From NCBI GenBank assembly GCA_947488755.1, contig CANLAD010000001.1:1068247-1132246 (forward strand): a DNA stretch of 64,000 nucleotides, written 5' to 3'. Position 1 is the stretch's first letter, and every line of letters starts with the position of its first letter. A program made the position numbers and the translations under genes. A model generated the notes under the pieces. The model worked only from the letters and a program-made list of their open reading frames with translations. It was not told where the DNA came from and did no database searches. Origin of the DNA: an uncultured Erythrobacter sp. Lineage in GTDB: Bacteria; Pseudomonadota; Alphaproteobacteria; Sphingomonadales; Sphingomonadaceae. Shown here one piece after another: positions 24,877 to 33,517 of the stretch.

Positions 24877-25871
24877 TGGACCTGACCGTCATCTGGGCCT
24901 TTATCATCGCCTTCGCCGTCTTTGCCTATGTCGTGATGGACGGGTTCGATCTCGGCATTGGCATCCTGTTTCCGACAATTCGCGTCGGCCAAGGGCGAGA
25001 CCGGGCAATGAATTCGATTGCTCCGGTTTGGGATGGAAACGAGACATGGCTGGTACTCGGAGGCGGCGGATTGTTTGCGGCCTTTCCGCTGGCTTACGCG
25101 GTCATCCTTCCCGCCACCTATCCCCTGATCATCGCCATGCTGCTTGGCCTTGTGTTCCGGGGCGTCGCCTTTGAATACCGTTGGCGTGATCCCAATCACC
25201 GGGCGTTCTGGGATGCCGCGTTCTTCGGTGGCTCGCTGGTAGCGGCCATGGCTCAGGGCATGACGCTTGGCGCTCTGCTGCAGGGCATCGAGGTCGTTGA
25301 TCGGAGCTATGCGGGCAGCTGGTTCGACTGGCTCACGCCATACACCCTGCTTTGCGGACTGGGCGTTGTCGCAGGCTACGCTCTCCTTGGCAGTACTTGG
25401 CTGATCTGGAAACTCGAAGCCGGCGCTCAGAAGCATGCGCGTTACCTCGCCTTGCGGGCGGCTATCGCGACGATTGTCTTTATGGGAGCGGTCAGCCTCC
25501 ATAACATCTTCCTCAACGCAGAATACGCCGAACGCTGGCTCACAGCCCCCGAGATCTACTTCGCGGTACCCGTTCCGATCCTCACGGCAATCATCGCGCT
25601 GTCGATGGTCCAAGCCATCAGGAAAGACAGAAACAGCAAGCCGTTTTGGCTTTCGATTGCGCTCTTCTTCTTCGGAATGGCGGGGCTTGGTGTCACCATG
25701 TGGCCCTACGTGGTGCCGCCAGGGGTCACGATCTGGGATGCCGCTGCACCTGAGAAAAGCCAGGTCTTCATGCTGGTTGGTGTAGCGCTCACCATGCCAC
25801 TCATCATCGGATACACTGCTTGGGCATACTGGGTATTCAGAGGTAAAGTGGCCGACGAGGGATATCACTGA
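24876..25871 (+). CDS. cydB: Cytochrome bd-type quinol oxidase subunit II
   Basis: 331 aa, nine or so helices, with FAYVVMDGFDLGIGIL and NSIAPVWDGNETWLVLGGG, both hallmarks of subunit II. An aaggagga ribosome site lies just before an overlapping GTG (24873) and ATG (24876); I chose the ATG. Its stop TGA overlaps the ATG of the small third subunit. Confidence 0.94.
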   Translation: MDLTVIWAFIIAFAVFAYVVMDGFDLGIGILFPTIRVGQGRDRAMNSIAPVWDGNETWLVLGGGGLFAAFPLAYAVILPATYPLIIAMLLGLVFRGVAFEYRWRDPNHRAFWDAAFFGGSLVAAMAQGMTLGALLQGIEVVDRSYAGSWFDWLTPYTLLCGLGVVAGYALLGSTWLIWKLEAGAQKHARYLALRAAIATIVFMGAVSLHNIFLNAEYAERWLTAPEIYFAVPVPILTAIIALSMVQAIRKDRNSKPFWLSIALFFFGMAGLGVTMWPYVVPPGVTIWDAAAPEKSQVFMLVGVALTMPLIIGYTAWAYWVFRGKVADEGYH

Positions 25872-25999
25872 TGCTCGTACCACCTGAACCTCAGCAACCG
25901 CTTTGGAAACGGCTCGCGTGGATGGCCGGAATTTGGCTGGCAAGTGTGACAGTACTTGGCATCGTGGCAATGGTCATTCGTTTCTGGCTGAAATCATAA
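25871..25999 (+). CDS. DUF2474/CydX-like small subunit of bd oxidase
   Basis: 42-residue protein with one membrane helix: a proline-rich start, WKRLAWMAGIWLASVTVLG, and a short basic end. Such DUF2474 proteins follow cydB in CIO-type operons and probably stabilise the oxidase. Its start overlaps the cydB stop by one base (TGATG). Confidence 0.85.
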   Translation: MLVPPEPQQPLWKRLAWMAGIWLASVTVLGIVAMVIRFWLKS

Positions 26000-26014
26000 G
26001 CCAAGGAGACGATT

Positions 26015-26593
26015 ATGAACTCAGCTACATTTCGGAGCGTTCTTCTAATCACAGGGATGTGCGCGTTAGGCGCGTGTTCGCAAGGTGAGATGAGTCCGCC
26101 GGAGGAGGCCGAGTTCCTACGGCAATCGGAAGAGTTGACTGCTCGATTTCAATCCGAGCTTCAGATGGAGCTTTCTACGGCTCTAAGCGAGGTCGGACAC
26201 GTCGGCGCGATCGGCGTTTGTCAGTCAGCGGCGGCCGCAATAGGTGAGCGCCTCTCGGAAGGCAGCGGTCTTGCTGTCAGCCGCATTGCACGTCGCAACC
26301 GCAACGCAGGGAATGGGATCTCGCCAGACCTTAAGCCGCTCTACAGCGAGCTAGAGGCATCACCAATGCAGGATGGCTCGCCTCGATCCGTTCACGGGAC
26401 AGTCGGCGAGCGGTTGGTCTACCTCAGGGCCATTCCCATGCTGGAGCAACCATGCTCGACTTGCCACGGATCGAATATCGATCCCGCGCTCTCGGAAGTC
26501 ATCTCGCAAAGCTATCCAGACGACCGTGCTGTCGGGTTCGAGCCAGGCGAGCTTCGCGGGGCCTTTCTCGTGGAGCAGTCGACAGAACGATAG
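26015..26593 (+). CDS. DUF3365-family c-haem lipoprotein
   Basis: 192 aa. A lipoprotein-like signal ends at LGAC (Cys at about residue 21), and one c-type haem motif CSTCH lies near residue 148. DUF3365 (Tll0287-like) domains are redox sensors or electron carriers. A caaggag ribosome site and a 15-base gap place it in the bd oxidase operon, so it may feed or sense periplasmic electrons. Confidence 0.82.
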   Translation: MNSATFRSVLLITGMCALGACSQGEMSPPEEAEFLRQSEELTARFQSELQMELSTALSEVGHVGAIGVCQSAAAAIGERLSEGSGLAVSRIARRNRNAGNGISPDLKPLYSELEASPMQDGSPRSVHGTVGERLVYLRAIPMLEQPCSTCHGSNIDPALSEVISQSYPDDRAVGFEPGELRGAFLVEQSTER

Positions 26594-26666
26594 CCCCTCT
26601 GCTGCCCAGATTGGAACCCGATCTCCCCCGAACACATTGAGAGAAAAAGAAAAAAGGAATTCCCTT

Positions 26667-28019
26667 ATGCTGCTCGAAAAGATCAAAACCCCCGGTCTGT
26701 CGCACCTCTCCTACCTCATAGGTTCTGGCGGGAAAGCGGCTGTGATCGACCCGCGCCGCGACTGCGAAATCTATGTCGAAAAGGCACGCGCCCAAGGGCT
26801 GGAGATCACACATATCTTCGAGACACATCGCAATGAAGATCTGATCACCGGGTCACCGATCCTTGCACAGATGACCGGGGCGACTGTTCTGCACGGCCCT
26901 AACCCGGCAGGCGAAGTCACTTTCGCCAAGACGGCGAATGAGGGCGACACGTTCGAGATCGGACAGCTTACTATCGAAGTCCTTGAGACGCCCGGGCACA
27001 CGGACGATCACCTCGCCTTCGTGATCCATGATCGCGAATATCCCGATGGTCCAGTGGTCGCTTTTACCGGAGACGCGCTGTTTGTGGGCGATGTTGGACG
27101 CACCGACTTCTATCCAGACCGGAAGCGTGAAATGGCCGGCCTTCTCTATGACTCGCTTCAAAAGCTGCTCTCGCTCGGCGACCAGGCCATCATCTATCCC
27201 GCGCACGGAGCGGGATCTGTCTGCGGCTCGGGCATGGCTGAGCGTGAGTTCTCGACGATAGGGCATGAGCGTCGCAACAATCCGCGCCTCCAGTTGGAGG
27301 ACCGCGATGCCTTTATCGAGGCGAAGGTTGCTGAGAACCACAATCAACCGCCTTACTTCCGGCTGATGGAGCGTGTGAATCTCGTGGGCGCTCAGCCAGC
27401 GCCTCGCGTCATCCGTCCTAAACGGCTTACTACGCCGGAGATGCGAAACACCACAGCGGACCATGTGATCGATGTGCGTGAACCGCTTGCTTTTGCATCT
27501 GGCCATTTCTCGGGCTCGATGTGCCTTCCCGTGGGAATGATCTCGGCGTTTGCGGGGTGGTTTATCCGCGAGGGAGAAACGATCGTGCTGGTAGGATCGG
27601 AAGAAGATCAGCTGTCCAGCGCCATGTCGCACCTCACCCGCATCGGACTCGACAACGTGATTGGCGGATACAATGGTGTTGTGCCGGCTGCTGCAAACGG
27701 GGTCACAATGAGTTCTTTGCCAATGGTCGATACGGACACAGTGAAATCGCGGCTCGACAAGGCCGAGGGTGACTGGACATTGCTCGACGTTCGCGACGCC
27801 GACGAGCGAGAAGCAAGTGCCATCGAAGGCTCCGAGCACATCTACGTTGGGGAGTTCAACGAGCGGTGGTCACAGCTTGATAAGGACCGTTCCTACACGC
27901 TGATGTGCGCAAGCGGTATGCGAGCAACGGTCGCTGCGGGCTGGCTCGCGAGCCGCGGGTTCAGCAATCTCGATATCTATCTCGGATCAATGGGCGCATG
28001 GAAGGCAGCCAATGGCTGA
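26667..28019 (+). CDS. MBL-fold protein fused to two rhodanese domains, altered metal site
   Basis: 450 aa. An N-terminal metallo-beta-lactamase fold (1-250) is followed by two rhodanese domains (about 265-345 and 355-450); the last has the active-site loop MCASGMRA with the catalytic cysteine. The usual HxHxDH metal motif reads HRNEDL (residues 57-62 or so), losing two ligands, while TPGHTDDH, GDALF and YPAHG remain. Related proteins with this HRNED variant exist. It probably handles persulfide sulfur rather than oxidising it. Its end overlaps the methyltransferase start by eight bases. Confidence 0.85.
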   Translation: MLLEKIKTPGLSHLSYLIGSGGKAAVIDPRRDCEIYVEKARAQGLEITHIFETHRNEDLITGSPILAQMTGATVLHGPNPAGEVTFAKTANEGDTFEIGQLTIEVLETPGHTDDHLAFVIHDREYPDGPVVAFTGDALFVGDVGRTDFYPDRKREMAGLLYDSLQKLLSLGDQAIIYPAHGAGSVCGSGMAEREFSTIGHERRNNPRLQLEDRDAFIEAKVAENHNQPPYFRLMERVNLVGAQPAPRVIRPKRLTTPEMRNTTADHVIDVREPLAFASGHFSGSMCLPVGMISAFAGWFIREGETIVLVGSEEDQLSSAMSHLTRIGLDNVIGGYNGVVPAAANGVTMSSLPMVDTDTVKSRLDKAEGDWTLLDVRDADEREASAIEGSEHIYVGEFNERWSQLDKDRSYTLMCASGMRATVAAGWLASRGFSNLDIYLGSMGAWKAANG

Positions 28020-28635
28020 CGCAATCGACGGTCAAGAGTTCTGGGACAAAAGGTTCGCAGGCGACGACTATGTTTTCGGCACTCAGCCCAATGCCTTTCT
28101 GGTTCGCGAGGCCCATCGCCTGGAGCCGGGGTCTCGGGTGCTTGCTGTTGCCGATGGCGAGGGACGAAACAGCGTCTTCCTCGCCAAGCACGGGCACAAG
28201 GTTGTCGCGACCGATATCTCGGAACGCGCGCTGGAAAAGGCTGACCGGATTGCCGCGAAAAGTGGCGTCGAGGTTCAGTTTGTCCAGGCCGACTTGGCTA
28301 CTTGGGCGTGGCCCGAAAACGCCTTCGATGCGGTCGTGGCGATATTCATTCAGTTTGCAGCACCGCAAATGCGCGAACGTATCTTCGAGAAGATCGCCAA
28401 AGCACTGAGGCCGGGTGGTCTCCTGCTGCTTGAAGGGTATCGTCCCGAACAGCTGGCGTTCGGAACCGGTGGTCCGCCATCGGCTGAAAACATGTACACC
28501 GAAGCGATGCTGCGCGAGGCGTTTGGAGCGTTCGAAATCGAATTGCTCGAAAGCTACGATGCCGAGATCAGCGAGGGAAAGGGGCATGCGGGCATGTCAG
28601 CGTTGATTGATCTGGTTGCTCGTCGTCCGAATTAG
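28012..28635 (+). CDS. Class I SAM-dependent methyltransferase
   Basis: 207 aa, Rossmann-type methyltransferase with glycine-rich AVADGEGRNSVFLA, acidic loop VVATDIS and LRPGGLLLLEGY. It resembles the TehB/thiopurine methyltransferase side of the family. Its overlap with the rhodanese protein suggests methylation of thiols, sulfide, selenite or tellurite for detoxification, but the substrate is not shown. Confidence 0.85.
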   Translation: MADAIDGQEFWDKRFAGDDYVFGTQPNAFLVREAHRLEPGSRVLAVADGEGRNSVFLAKHGHKVVATDISERALEKADRIAAKSGVEVQFVQADLATWAWPENAFDAVVAIFIQFAAPQMRERIFEKIAKALRPGGLLLLEGYRPEQLAFGTGGPPSAENMYTEAMLREAFGAFEIELLESYDAEISEGKGHAGMSALIDLVARRPN

Positions 28636-28660
28636 ATCGATAGATAGGTCAGGATAAGAG

Positions 28661-29113
28661 ATGAAACTGCTGATACCCCCACCGATAATCGCCTTGCTTT
28701 GCGGCTTGGCCATGTGGGGAATTGCGGAAGCATTCCCGCAGACGCGGTTCGCGTTTCCGTTTCAATCGTTTCTTGCTGGCGCATTCGTTGCCGTTGGCCT
28801 TGCCATCGACTTGATCTCGATCGGTGCCTTTCGAAAAGCCAAGACCACCGTAACCCCTCTCGCCCCAGAGAAAGCTACGAGCCTCGTCGTAACAGGCCTC
28901 TACCGCTTCACAAGAAACCCGATGTACCTGGGGCTGTTGCTGATCCTGAGCGGGATTGCGATCTGGCTTGGATCGGCCGCAAATGGCGTAATACTGATTG
29001 CATTCGTCGGCTACATTACCGCGTTTCAGATCGCACCCGAAGAAGCACGATTATTGGAACTCTTCGGCTCTGATTATGAACGCTACAGAGCGCGAGTCCG
29101 CCGCTGGTTATAG
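28661..29113 (+). CDS. Isoprenylcysteine carboxyl methyltransferase-family membrane protein
   Basis: 150 aa, four helices, with the FTRNPMYLGL motif and a C-terminal YERYRARVRRWL. The family methylates membrane or thiol substrates, and most bacterial members have no known role. A close relative sits at 62515 in the metal region (same length and same motif). Last gene of the sulfide/bd region. Confidence 0.85.
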   Translation: MKLLIPPPIIALLCGLAMWGIAEAFPQTRFAFPFQSFLAGAFVAVGLAIDLISIGAFRKAKTTVTPLAPEKATSLVVTGLYRFTRNPMYLGLLLILSGIAIWLGSAANGVILIAFVGYITAFQIAPEEARLLELFGSDYERYRARVRRWL

Positions 29114-29453
29114 GCATAAGGCTGGTCGCATTCCGAAATCGTTGCAAGGTCGAAAGGGGGGGGCTTTGCGGAATGGCAGCTTTGCCCGCCTCTGGTGCCA
29201 GAAGCGGAATTTCCGCAGTCGGCCCAGAACCTGACGCCAACATGAAGGGATAGAATGATCATGATCTCGACATTTGTTCTACCGGCGCGCACTGGATCTC
29301 AAGCATCGGCGCCTCCGCCCGACGTTCTGAAAACATGGACAATCGAGAGCAACAGTTGCAGTTTGCCCGACCGGCCATTCGCTAAACTAGGTTTAGTTCT
29401 TCCTGCTCACTTTAAACTCGACATTGGTTTGACAATAGCCTATAACGCAAAGT
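29114..29453. other. Intergenic region before AbiE pair
   Basis: About 340 bases with no convincing gene. The left half has no recognisable content; the right end carries the promoter and inverted repeat described separately. Confidence 0.5.
29382..29446 (+). promoter_or_regulatory. AbiE promoter with operator-like repeat
   Basis: TCGACA (29418-29423) and TATAAC (29441-29446) are 17 bases apart. Transcription would begin at about 29453, next to the ATG at 29454, so the mRNA may be leaderless. An inverted repeat, CTAAAC (29382-29387) and GTTTAG (29391-29396), lies just upstream, where an AbiEi antitoxin could bind. Confidence 0.45.
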
Positions 29454-30239
29454 ATGGCTACGCGTTCGGACAGTAAACTAAACCAGCTTCTGCAAGAGCT
29501 CCCTGAGGGCCTCTTGGTTGATGCCGCGTGGTTGGGGGCAAAGGGCTATTCGTCGGCCCTGCGCAGCCATTATCTCAGCTCAGGCTGGCTCGATAGCCCG
29601 ACCCGGCGAGTCTATCGCAGATCGAGAGGCAACCTCACCTGGCAACAGACCGTGATCTCCCTTCAGTCGTTGCTCGACCTTCCACTCACGGTCGGCGGGC
29701 GAACAGCGCTCGAAGAGCAAGGCTATGCCCATTACATCACGACTGTCTCCCAGCGCGTCTATCTCTACGGGCCGGAAAAACCACCGACATGGCTGGACGA
29801 TTTGCCCCTAGAGACTGAATTTGAGTGGCGAAACAATCGCCGCCTGTTTCCCAAAGACGCAGAAGCGCCGCCGCTTCCGACCCCGGTGATGTACAGCGCA
29901 TCCGGCATGCAGCTGCCCATACGCTACTCGACTAAAGAGCGAGCGGCCTTCGAGCTCCTCGATGAATTGCCAAAGCATGAAAGCTTCCATCAAGTCGATA
30001 TGCTGTTCGAGGGGATGAGCACTCTTAGCCCACGCAAATTGCAGCCACTTCTTGAGCACTGCTCCAGCGTGAAAGTGAAGCGCCTGTTTCTCTTTTTTGC
30101 TGACCGGCACAACCACGCATGGCGTTCACATCTTGACCTCTCGAAAATCGATCTCGGTTCAGGAAAGCGGGCGCTGGTCGAAGGCGGAAAGCTCGACACC
30201 CGCTACAAAATCACGCTGCCAGCAGAGCTGTTCGAGTAG
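29454..30239 (+). CDS. abiEi: AbiEi-family antitoxin
   Basis: 261 aa. An N-terminal winged-helix region (SDSKLNQLLQELPEG, with SALRSHYLSSGWL) and a larger C-terminal domain match the AbiEi antitoxin of type IV toxin-antitoxin systems, which represses its own operon and counters AbiEii. It ends 6 bases before the toxin gene. AbiE also works in phage abortive infection. Confidence 0.88.
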   Translation: MATRSDSKLNQLLQELPEGLLVDAAWLGAKGYSSALRSHYLSSGWLDSPTRRVYRRSRGNLTWQQTVISLQSLLDLPLTVGGRTALEEQGYAHYITTVSQRVYLYGPEKPPTWLDDLPLETEFEWRNNRRLFPKDAEAPPLPTPVMYSASGMQLPIRYSTKERAAFELLDELPKHESFHQVDMLFEGMSTLSPRKLQPLLEHCSSVKVKRLFLFFADRHNHAWRSHLDLSKIDLGSGKRALVEGGKLDTRYKITLPAELFE

Positions 30240-30245
30240 CGACCC

Positions 30246-31163
30246 GTGGCTTTCTCAGAATCCTATCGACGGCAGGTTGAGCTGTTGATCCGCACCATGC
30301 CCCTTATCGCCGAGGAAGACGTTTTCGCGCTTAAAGGTGGTACCGCAATCAATCTCTTTGTCCGCGACCTGCCCCGCCTCTCGGTCGATATAGATCTGAC
30401 CTATCTGCCGGTCCAAGATCGAGCGACTTCACTTGCAACCATTGACAGCTCTCTAACCCGCATAAAGGAGCGGATCGAACAAGAGATACCCGGCGCGGCG
30501 GTCACAGGCCTGCCCTCCCCAAAGGACAAGATCCTCACTAAGCTCGTCGTTCGCGCAGATGGCGTCCAGATCAAAATCGAAGTCACGCCCGTACTGCGCG
30601 GAACGGTCCAGGGCCCCGCCTTGCGAAGCGTTGCGCCGGCGGTCGAGGACGCCTTTGGTTTCGCCGAAATGCAAATCGTTTCCTTTGCAGATCTCTACGC
30701 TGGCAAGATTGTCGCAGCACTTGACCGCCAGCATCCGCGCGATCTCTTCGATGTCCGAGACCTGCTGGCCAACGAAGGGATCGACGATGCTCTGCGACAG
30801 GCTTTCGTTGTCTATCTCATCAGCCACAACCGCCCCATGGCGGAAACTCTAGCGCCGGTCCGCAAGCCGTTAGAAGAAGAATTCAAGCGCGGGCTGGTTG
30901 GCATGACGCAAGAGCCAATCGAGCTTGCCGCACTCGAGGAAACACGCGAAGCCATCGTCGCCCAGATGGTCGATGGCATGCCGGAGGAGCACCGAGAATT
31001 CTTGATCGGCTTCAAAGCCGGCGACCCTGATTGGCAGCTTCTGGATATTCCCCATGCGAAGGACCTGCCGGCGGTCTTGTGGAAGCAGCAAAATCTGGAC
31101 GCACTCCCTGCGACCAAACGGCTGAGGCTAGTCCGCATTTTGGAGGACGTGCTGCGGAAATAG
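30246..31163 (+). CDS. abiEii: AbiEii-family nucleotidyltransferase toxin
   Basis: 305 aa nucleotidyltransferase: LKGGTAINLFV supplies the GGTA/S nucleotide loop and SVDIDLTYL the metal-binding aspartates, both in the first 60 residues; RHPRDLFDV-like HPRDLFDVRDLL follows. AbiEii toxins transfer nucleotides onto tRNA and stop growth. The start is GTG at 30246. Confidence 0.9.
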   Translation: MAFSESYRRQVELLIRTMPLIAEEDVFALKGGTAINLFVRDLPRLSVDIDLTYLPVQDRATSLATIDSSLTRIKERIEQEIPGAAVTGLPSPKDKILTKLVVRADGVQIKIEVTPVLRGTVQGPALRSVAPAVEDAFGFAEMQIVSFADLYAGKIVAALDRQHPRDLFDVRDLLANEGIDDALRQAFVVYLISHNRPMAETLAPVRKPLEEEFKRGLVGMTQEPIELAALEETREAIVAQMVDGMPEEHREFLIGFKAGDPDWQLLDIPHAKDLPAVLWKQQNLDALPATKRLRLVRILEDVLRK

Positions 31164-31408
31164 CGAACCTCGAACTCGGTTTTCGCAGATTCTCACGCGA
31201 CTTAGAGGATGGAAGGCTTTCTCTCAATCTCCTGCCCGTCAGGAACGGGGAGGAGATGCAGTCGAATGTGACGTCGCTTCGAGGTCACTCCGGTGCGATT
31301 GGTGCCCGTCTCGAATGCTCTGGAACCTGATACCGTGTTGGACCGTATTTCTCTTTAATACTTGCGGCAATCAAACAAGAGATATGAAACAGGTGGGTAA
31401 GACAGTGA

Positions 31409-31618
31409 ATGGGGCAGTATGAAGACTTGAAGCGCCTTGTAGAGGCGGTCCACGCTTATCGGACCAAGAGAACCATCCCAGCGGACGCTGAAGAGCTCGA
31501 TGCAATTTGCACGCGCATTCTGGAGAATGACACCTTCGATGAGACGGCGATCGAATGGAAGCGGATCAGCGAGTACGAGAGGGAAGTTAACGGCGGCAGT
31601 TGGCCCAAGCCCGATTGA
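31409..31618 (+). CDS. Small hypothetical protein, 69 aa
   Basis: Acidic-basic, probably helical protein (LKRLVEAVHAYRTKR) with no recognised family. It lies 31 bases before the next gene in the same direction, so they may be co-expressed. Weak ribosome site. Confidence 0.45.
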   Translation: MGQYEDLKRLVEAVHAYRTKRTIPADAEELDAICTRILENDTFDETAIEWKRISEYEREVNGGSWPKPD

Positions 31619-31648
31619 TGACCGCAACCAGACTGCTATCATTTAACC

Positions 31649-32326
31649 ATGAGTGAAGGAGTCGATCAGCTATACCGCGTCGCCATCGAGAAACTGGCTA
31701 AAGCTGCAGATTCCGAGATCGAGACCTTCAGGCGAGCAATTGCGCAAGGCGAAGGCATTCCGCTCACCCCCTCTCCCAAAGCCTTGGCGAAAGCCGCAGA
31801 CAAAGACCTCGCCTGGGGCGACTATGCCTTTGGAGAGCTCCGCAGTTTCGGGTTCATCCGCACAAACATCACCAAATTAGAATGGTATCGCCCGACAGAG
31901 ACACAGCTCTGGGAGGAACAGACTGCGCTTGCGGGGATAGAAGCGACTGCCATCGTCCGGCTCTCCTCGATGAACTGCACCCCTGCGATCCCTGAATTGC
32001 GCAAGCGGGTTCGAGCGTTCGAGACCGTCGCCGGTTCCGGGAAACCATTAGCAGCCCTCCTCGCTCACCAGAAGATGATGATGGCTGTTGTCGCTGCGGT
32101 CGGCGAGCGCCGCATGCTCGAAGAATATGCGAAGAGAGCGAGCATCGCACAGATCTACGCACGCTCGTACAGGCTAAGCGAGCGTCATTTGGATGGAATG
32201 GCGCAGTCTGCGCAGACGATGTTTCATCACCTCTGCGAGATCGAGGTCAGGACCTGCGCCGCCGCAGCCGTAGCCATGCGATTGCATCCGTCAGATCCAT
32301 TGGTCGTGAAAGCCGCCCAAGTGTGA
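31649..32326 (+). CDS. Unrecognised helical protein, possibly FCD-like
   Basis: 225 aa, almost all helical by composition. The C-terminal 120 residues resemble the ligand-binding FCD bundle of GntR regulators (RAFETVAGSGKPLAALLAHQKMMMAV..., HLCEIEVRTCAA), but there is no clear DNA-binding domain. It converges with a GntR/FCD gene 8 bases away. The resemblance is by eye only. Confidence 0.5.
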   Translation: MSEGVDQLYRVAIEKLAKAADSEIETFRRAIAQGEGIPLTPSPKALAKAADKDLAWGDYAFGELRSFGFIRTNITKLEWYRPTETQLWEEQTALAGIEATAIVRLSSMNCTPAIPELRKRVRAFETVAGSGKPLAALLAHQKMMMAVVAAVGERRMLEEYAKRASIAQIYARSYRLSERHLDGMAQSAQTMFHHLCEIEVRTCAAAAVAMRLHPSDPLVVKAAQV

Positions 32327-32334
32327 GGCCAGGC

Positions 32335-33117
32335 TTAGAACGAGTGAGCGTCGCATTTTCGTTCGCCGAGCGGGCTTAAAAGGGGAATCATAGCCCTTGA
32401 GCTGCCGGCATAGGTCGGGGCTCCGGTGATCTTTGGCTCAATCGTATGAAATCCATCGTGCCTGTCTTTGGGCGGGTATGATCTCGCAGCCATTTCATCG
32501 ACCAGTTTGTGCAGCGCCGGCGCAGTCCCATCGAAGAAGAAACGGCTCGCTTCTCTAACACCCTCCAAGTCCTTCGCCCGCGCCGCTGAAAGATAACGAT
32601 CGGAGGCTTCCACCAGATACCCGGTGCGCTCAGCGTAGACATCCGACAACCACTGAAGGCGGAAAAACGCCTGCGGGATGAACTGCTCGACCAGCCCTGA
32701 GAGTGTGCTGCCCCTTCCTCCCAGAATGATGTTCGTGAAGGCGACGGCTCCAAGGAAGAAGTCCTCTTGCCTGTGAGAGATGTCGCGAACATTAGCGTCG
32801 AGAAATTGCTCGGCTGCATCCAGCGTTTCACCACCAACAAGGGCCAGGCGCAGCGCGCCAATCTCCACGATGGCCCCCAGCGCCAGGCGCCATTCCTCAA
32901 CCTGTTCGTTTGTGAATGACGAAACGACATGCCCTCTGCCGCGCCGAGTGAGATAGCCGCCCGACCCCAGTGAAAGGATGAGCTCGCGCGCCATAGATGC
33001 CGAGACCCCGGTGTGCTCGATTATATGCTCGAACGTCATCGGCGAGCCGGGCTCAAGTTCGCCGAACAGGATCTTCTCGCGCAACTCTATATAGGTCGCA
33101 TCGATCTTCGATTGCAT
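32335..33117 (-). CDS. GntR-family regulator with FCD domain
   Basis: 260 aa. An N-terminal winged helix (about 5-68) has the GntR features IREKILFGELEPGSPM and VSASMARELILSLGSGGYL; FCD-type helices follow (about 75-225). The ATG at 33117 is preferred to a TTG at 33126. Effector and targets are unknown; no metabolic operon is adjacent. Confidence 0.82.
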   Translation of the reverse strand: MQSKIDATYIELREKILFGELEPGSPMTFEHIIEHTGVSASMARELILSLGSGGYLTRRGRGHVVSSFTNEQVEEWRLALGAIVEIGALRLALVGGETLDAAEQFLDANVRDISHRQEDFFLGAVAFTNIILGGRGSTLSGLVEQFIPQAFFRLQWLSDVYAERTGYLVEASDRYLSAARAKDLEGVREASRFFFDGTAPALHKLVDEMAARSYPPKDRHDGFHTIEPKITGAPTYAGSSRAMIPLLSPLGERKCDAHSF

Positions 33118-33294
33118 TGTGTCCAAACGGCCTGCCTTTTCGACATGTTCCGCCCCCTCGAGTTCCTCAACTTACCATACCGGTCGAACTTGGTATCAGC
33201 CCGATCCCCTACACACTCCTAGTCTTTTCGCAGAATTCCGCCAGTAATTGTGTTTGGTGCCCGGAAATGGTATGAAATCTTTAGGAGAAGTGAG

Positions 33295-33516
33295 ATGGAT
33301 GACTTCGATCCATACAAGTTCGACACACCAGATACCTATGCGCTGAAGACCGGCGATCCTTCGACCGGCGGACTGGAAGATCCCGCAAAAGGAGCGCTTC
33401 CCAAAGGCTCCAGCGTTGATCTCCCGGATGGAAGTGAAGGTCTCAGCCTTGCGGAGAAGATTGTTGCTCTCGTGGGCGGATTGGCGCTGCTTTTCGTAGC
33501 AATTGCGAGTTGGTAG
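33295..33516 (+). CDS. Small C-tail-anchored membrane protein, 73 aa
   Basis: A polar Asp/Gly/Pro-rich first part is followed by one C-terminal helix (KIVALVGGLALLFVAIASW). The ATG at 33295 follows an aggag ribosome site. It ends one base short of the traG stop, facing it. Family not recognised; it may belong to the transfer region. Confidence 0.55.
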   Translation: MDDFDPYKFDTPDTYALKTGDPSTGGLEDPAKGALPKGSSVDLPDGSEGLSLAEKIVALVGGLALLFVAIASW

Positions 33517-33517
33517 C

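Noticed and set aside
29255..29476. 73-codon plus-strand frame before abiEi
   Set aside because: It runs through the AbiE promoter and overlaps the abiEi start; no ribosome site.
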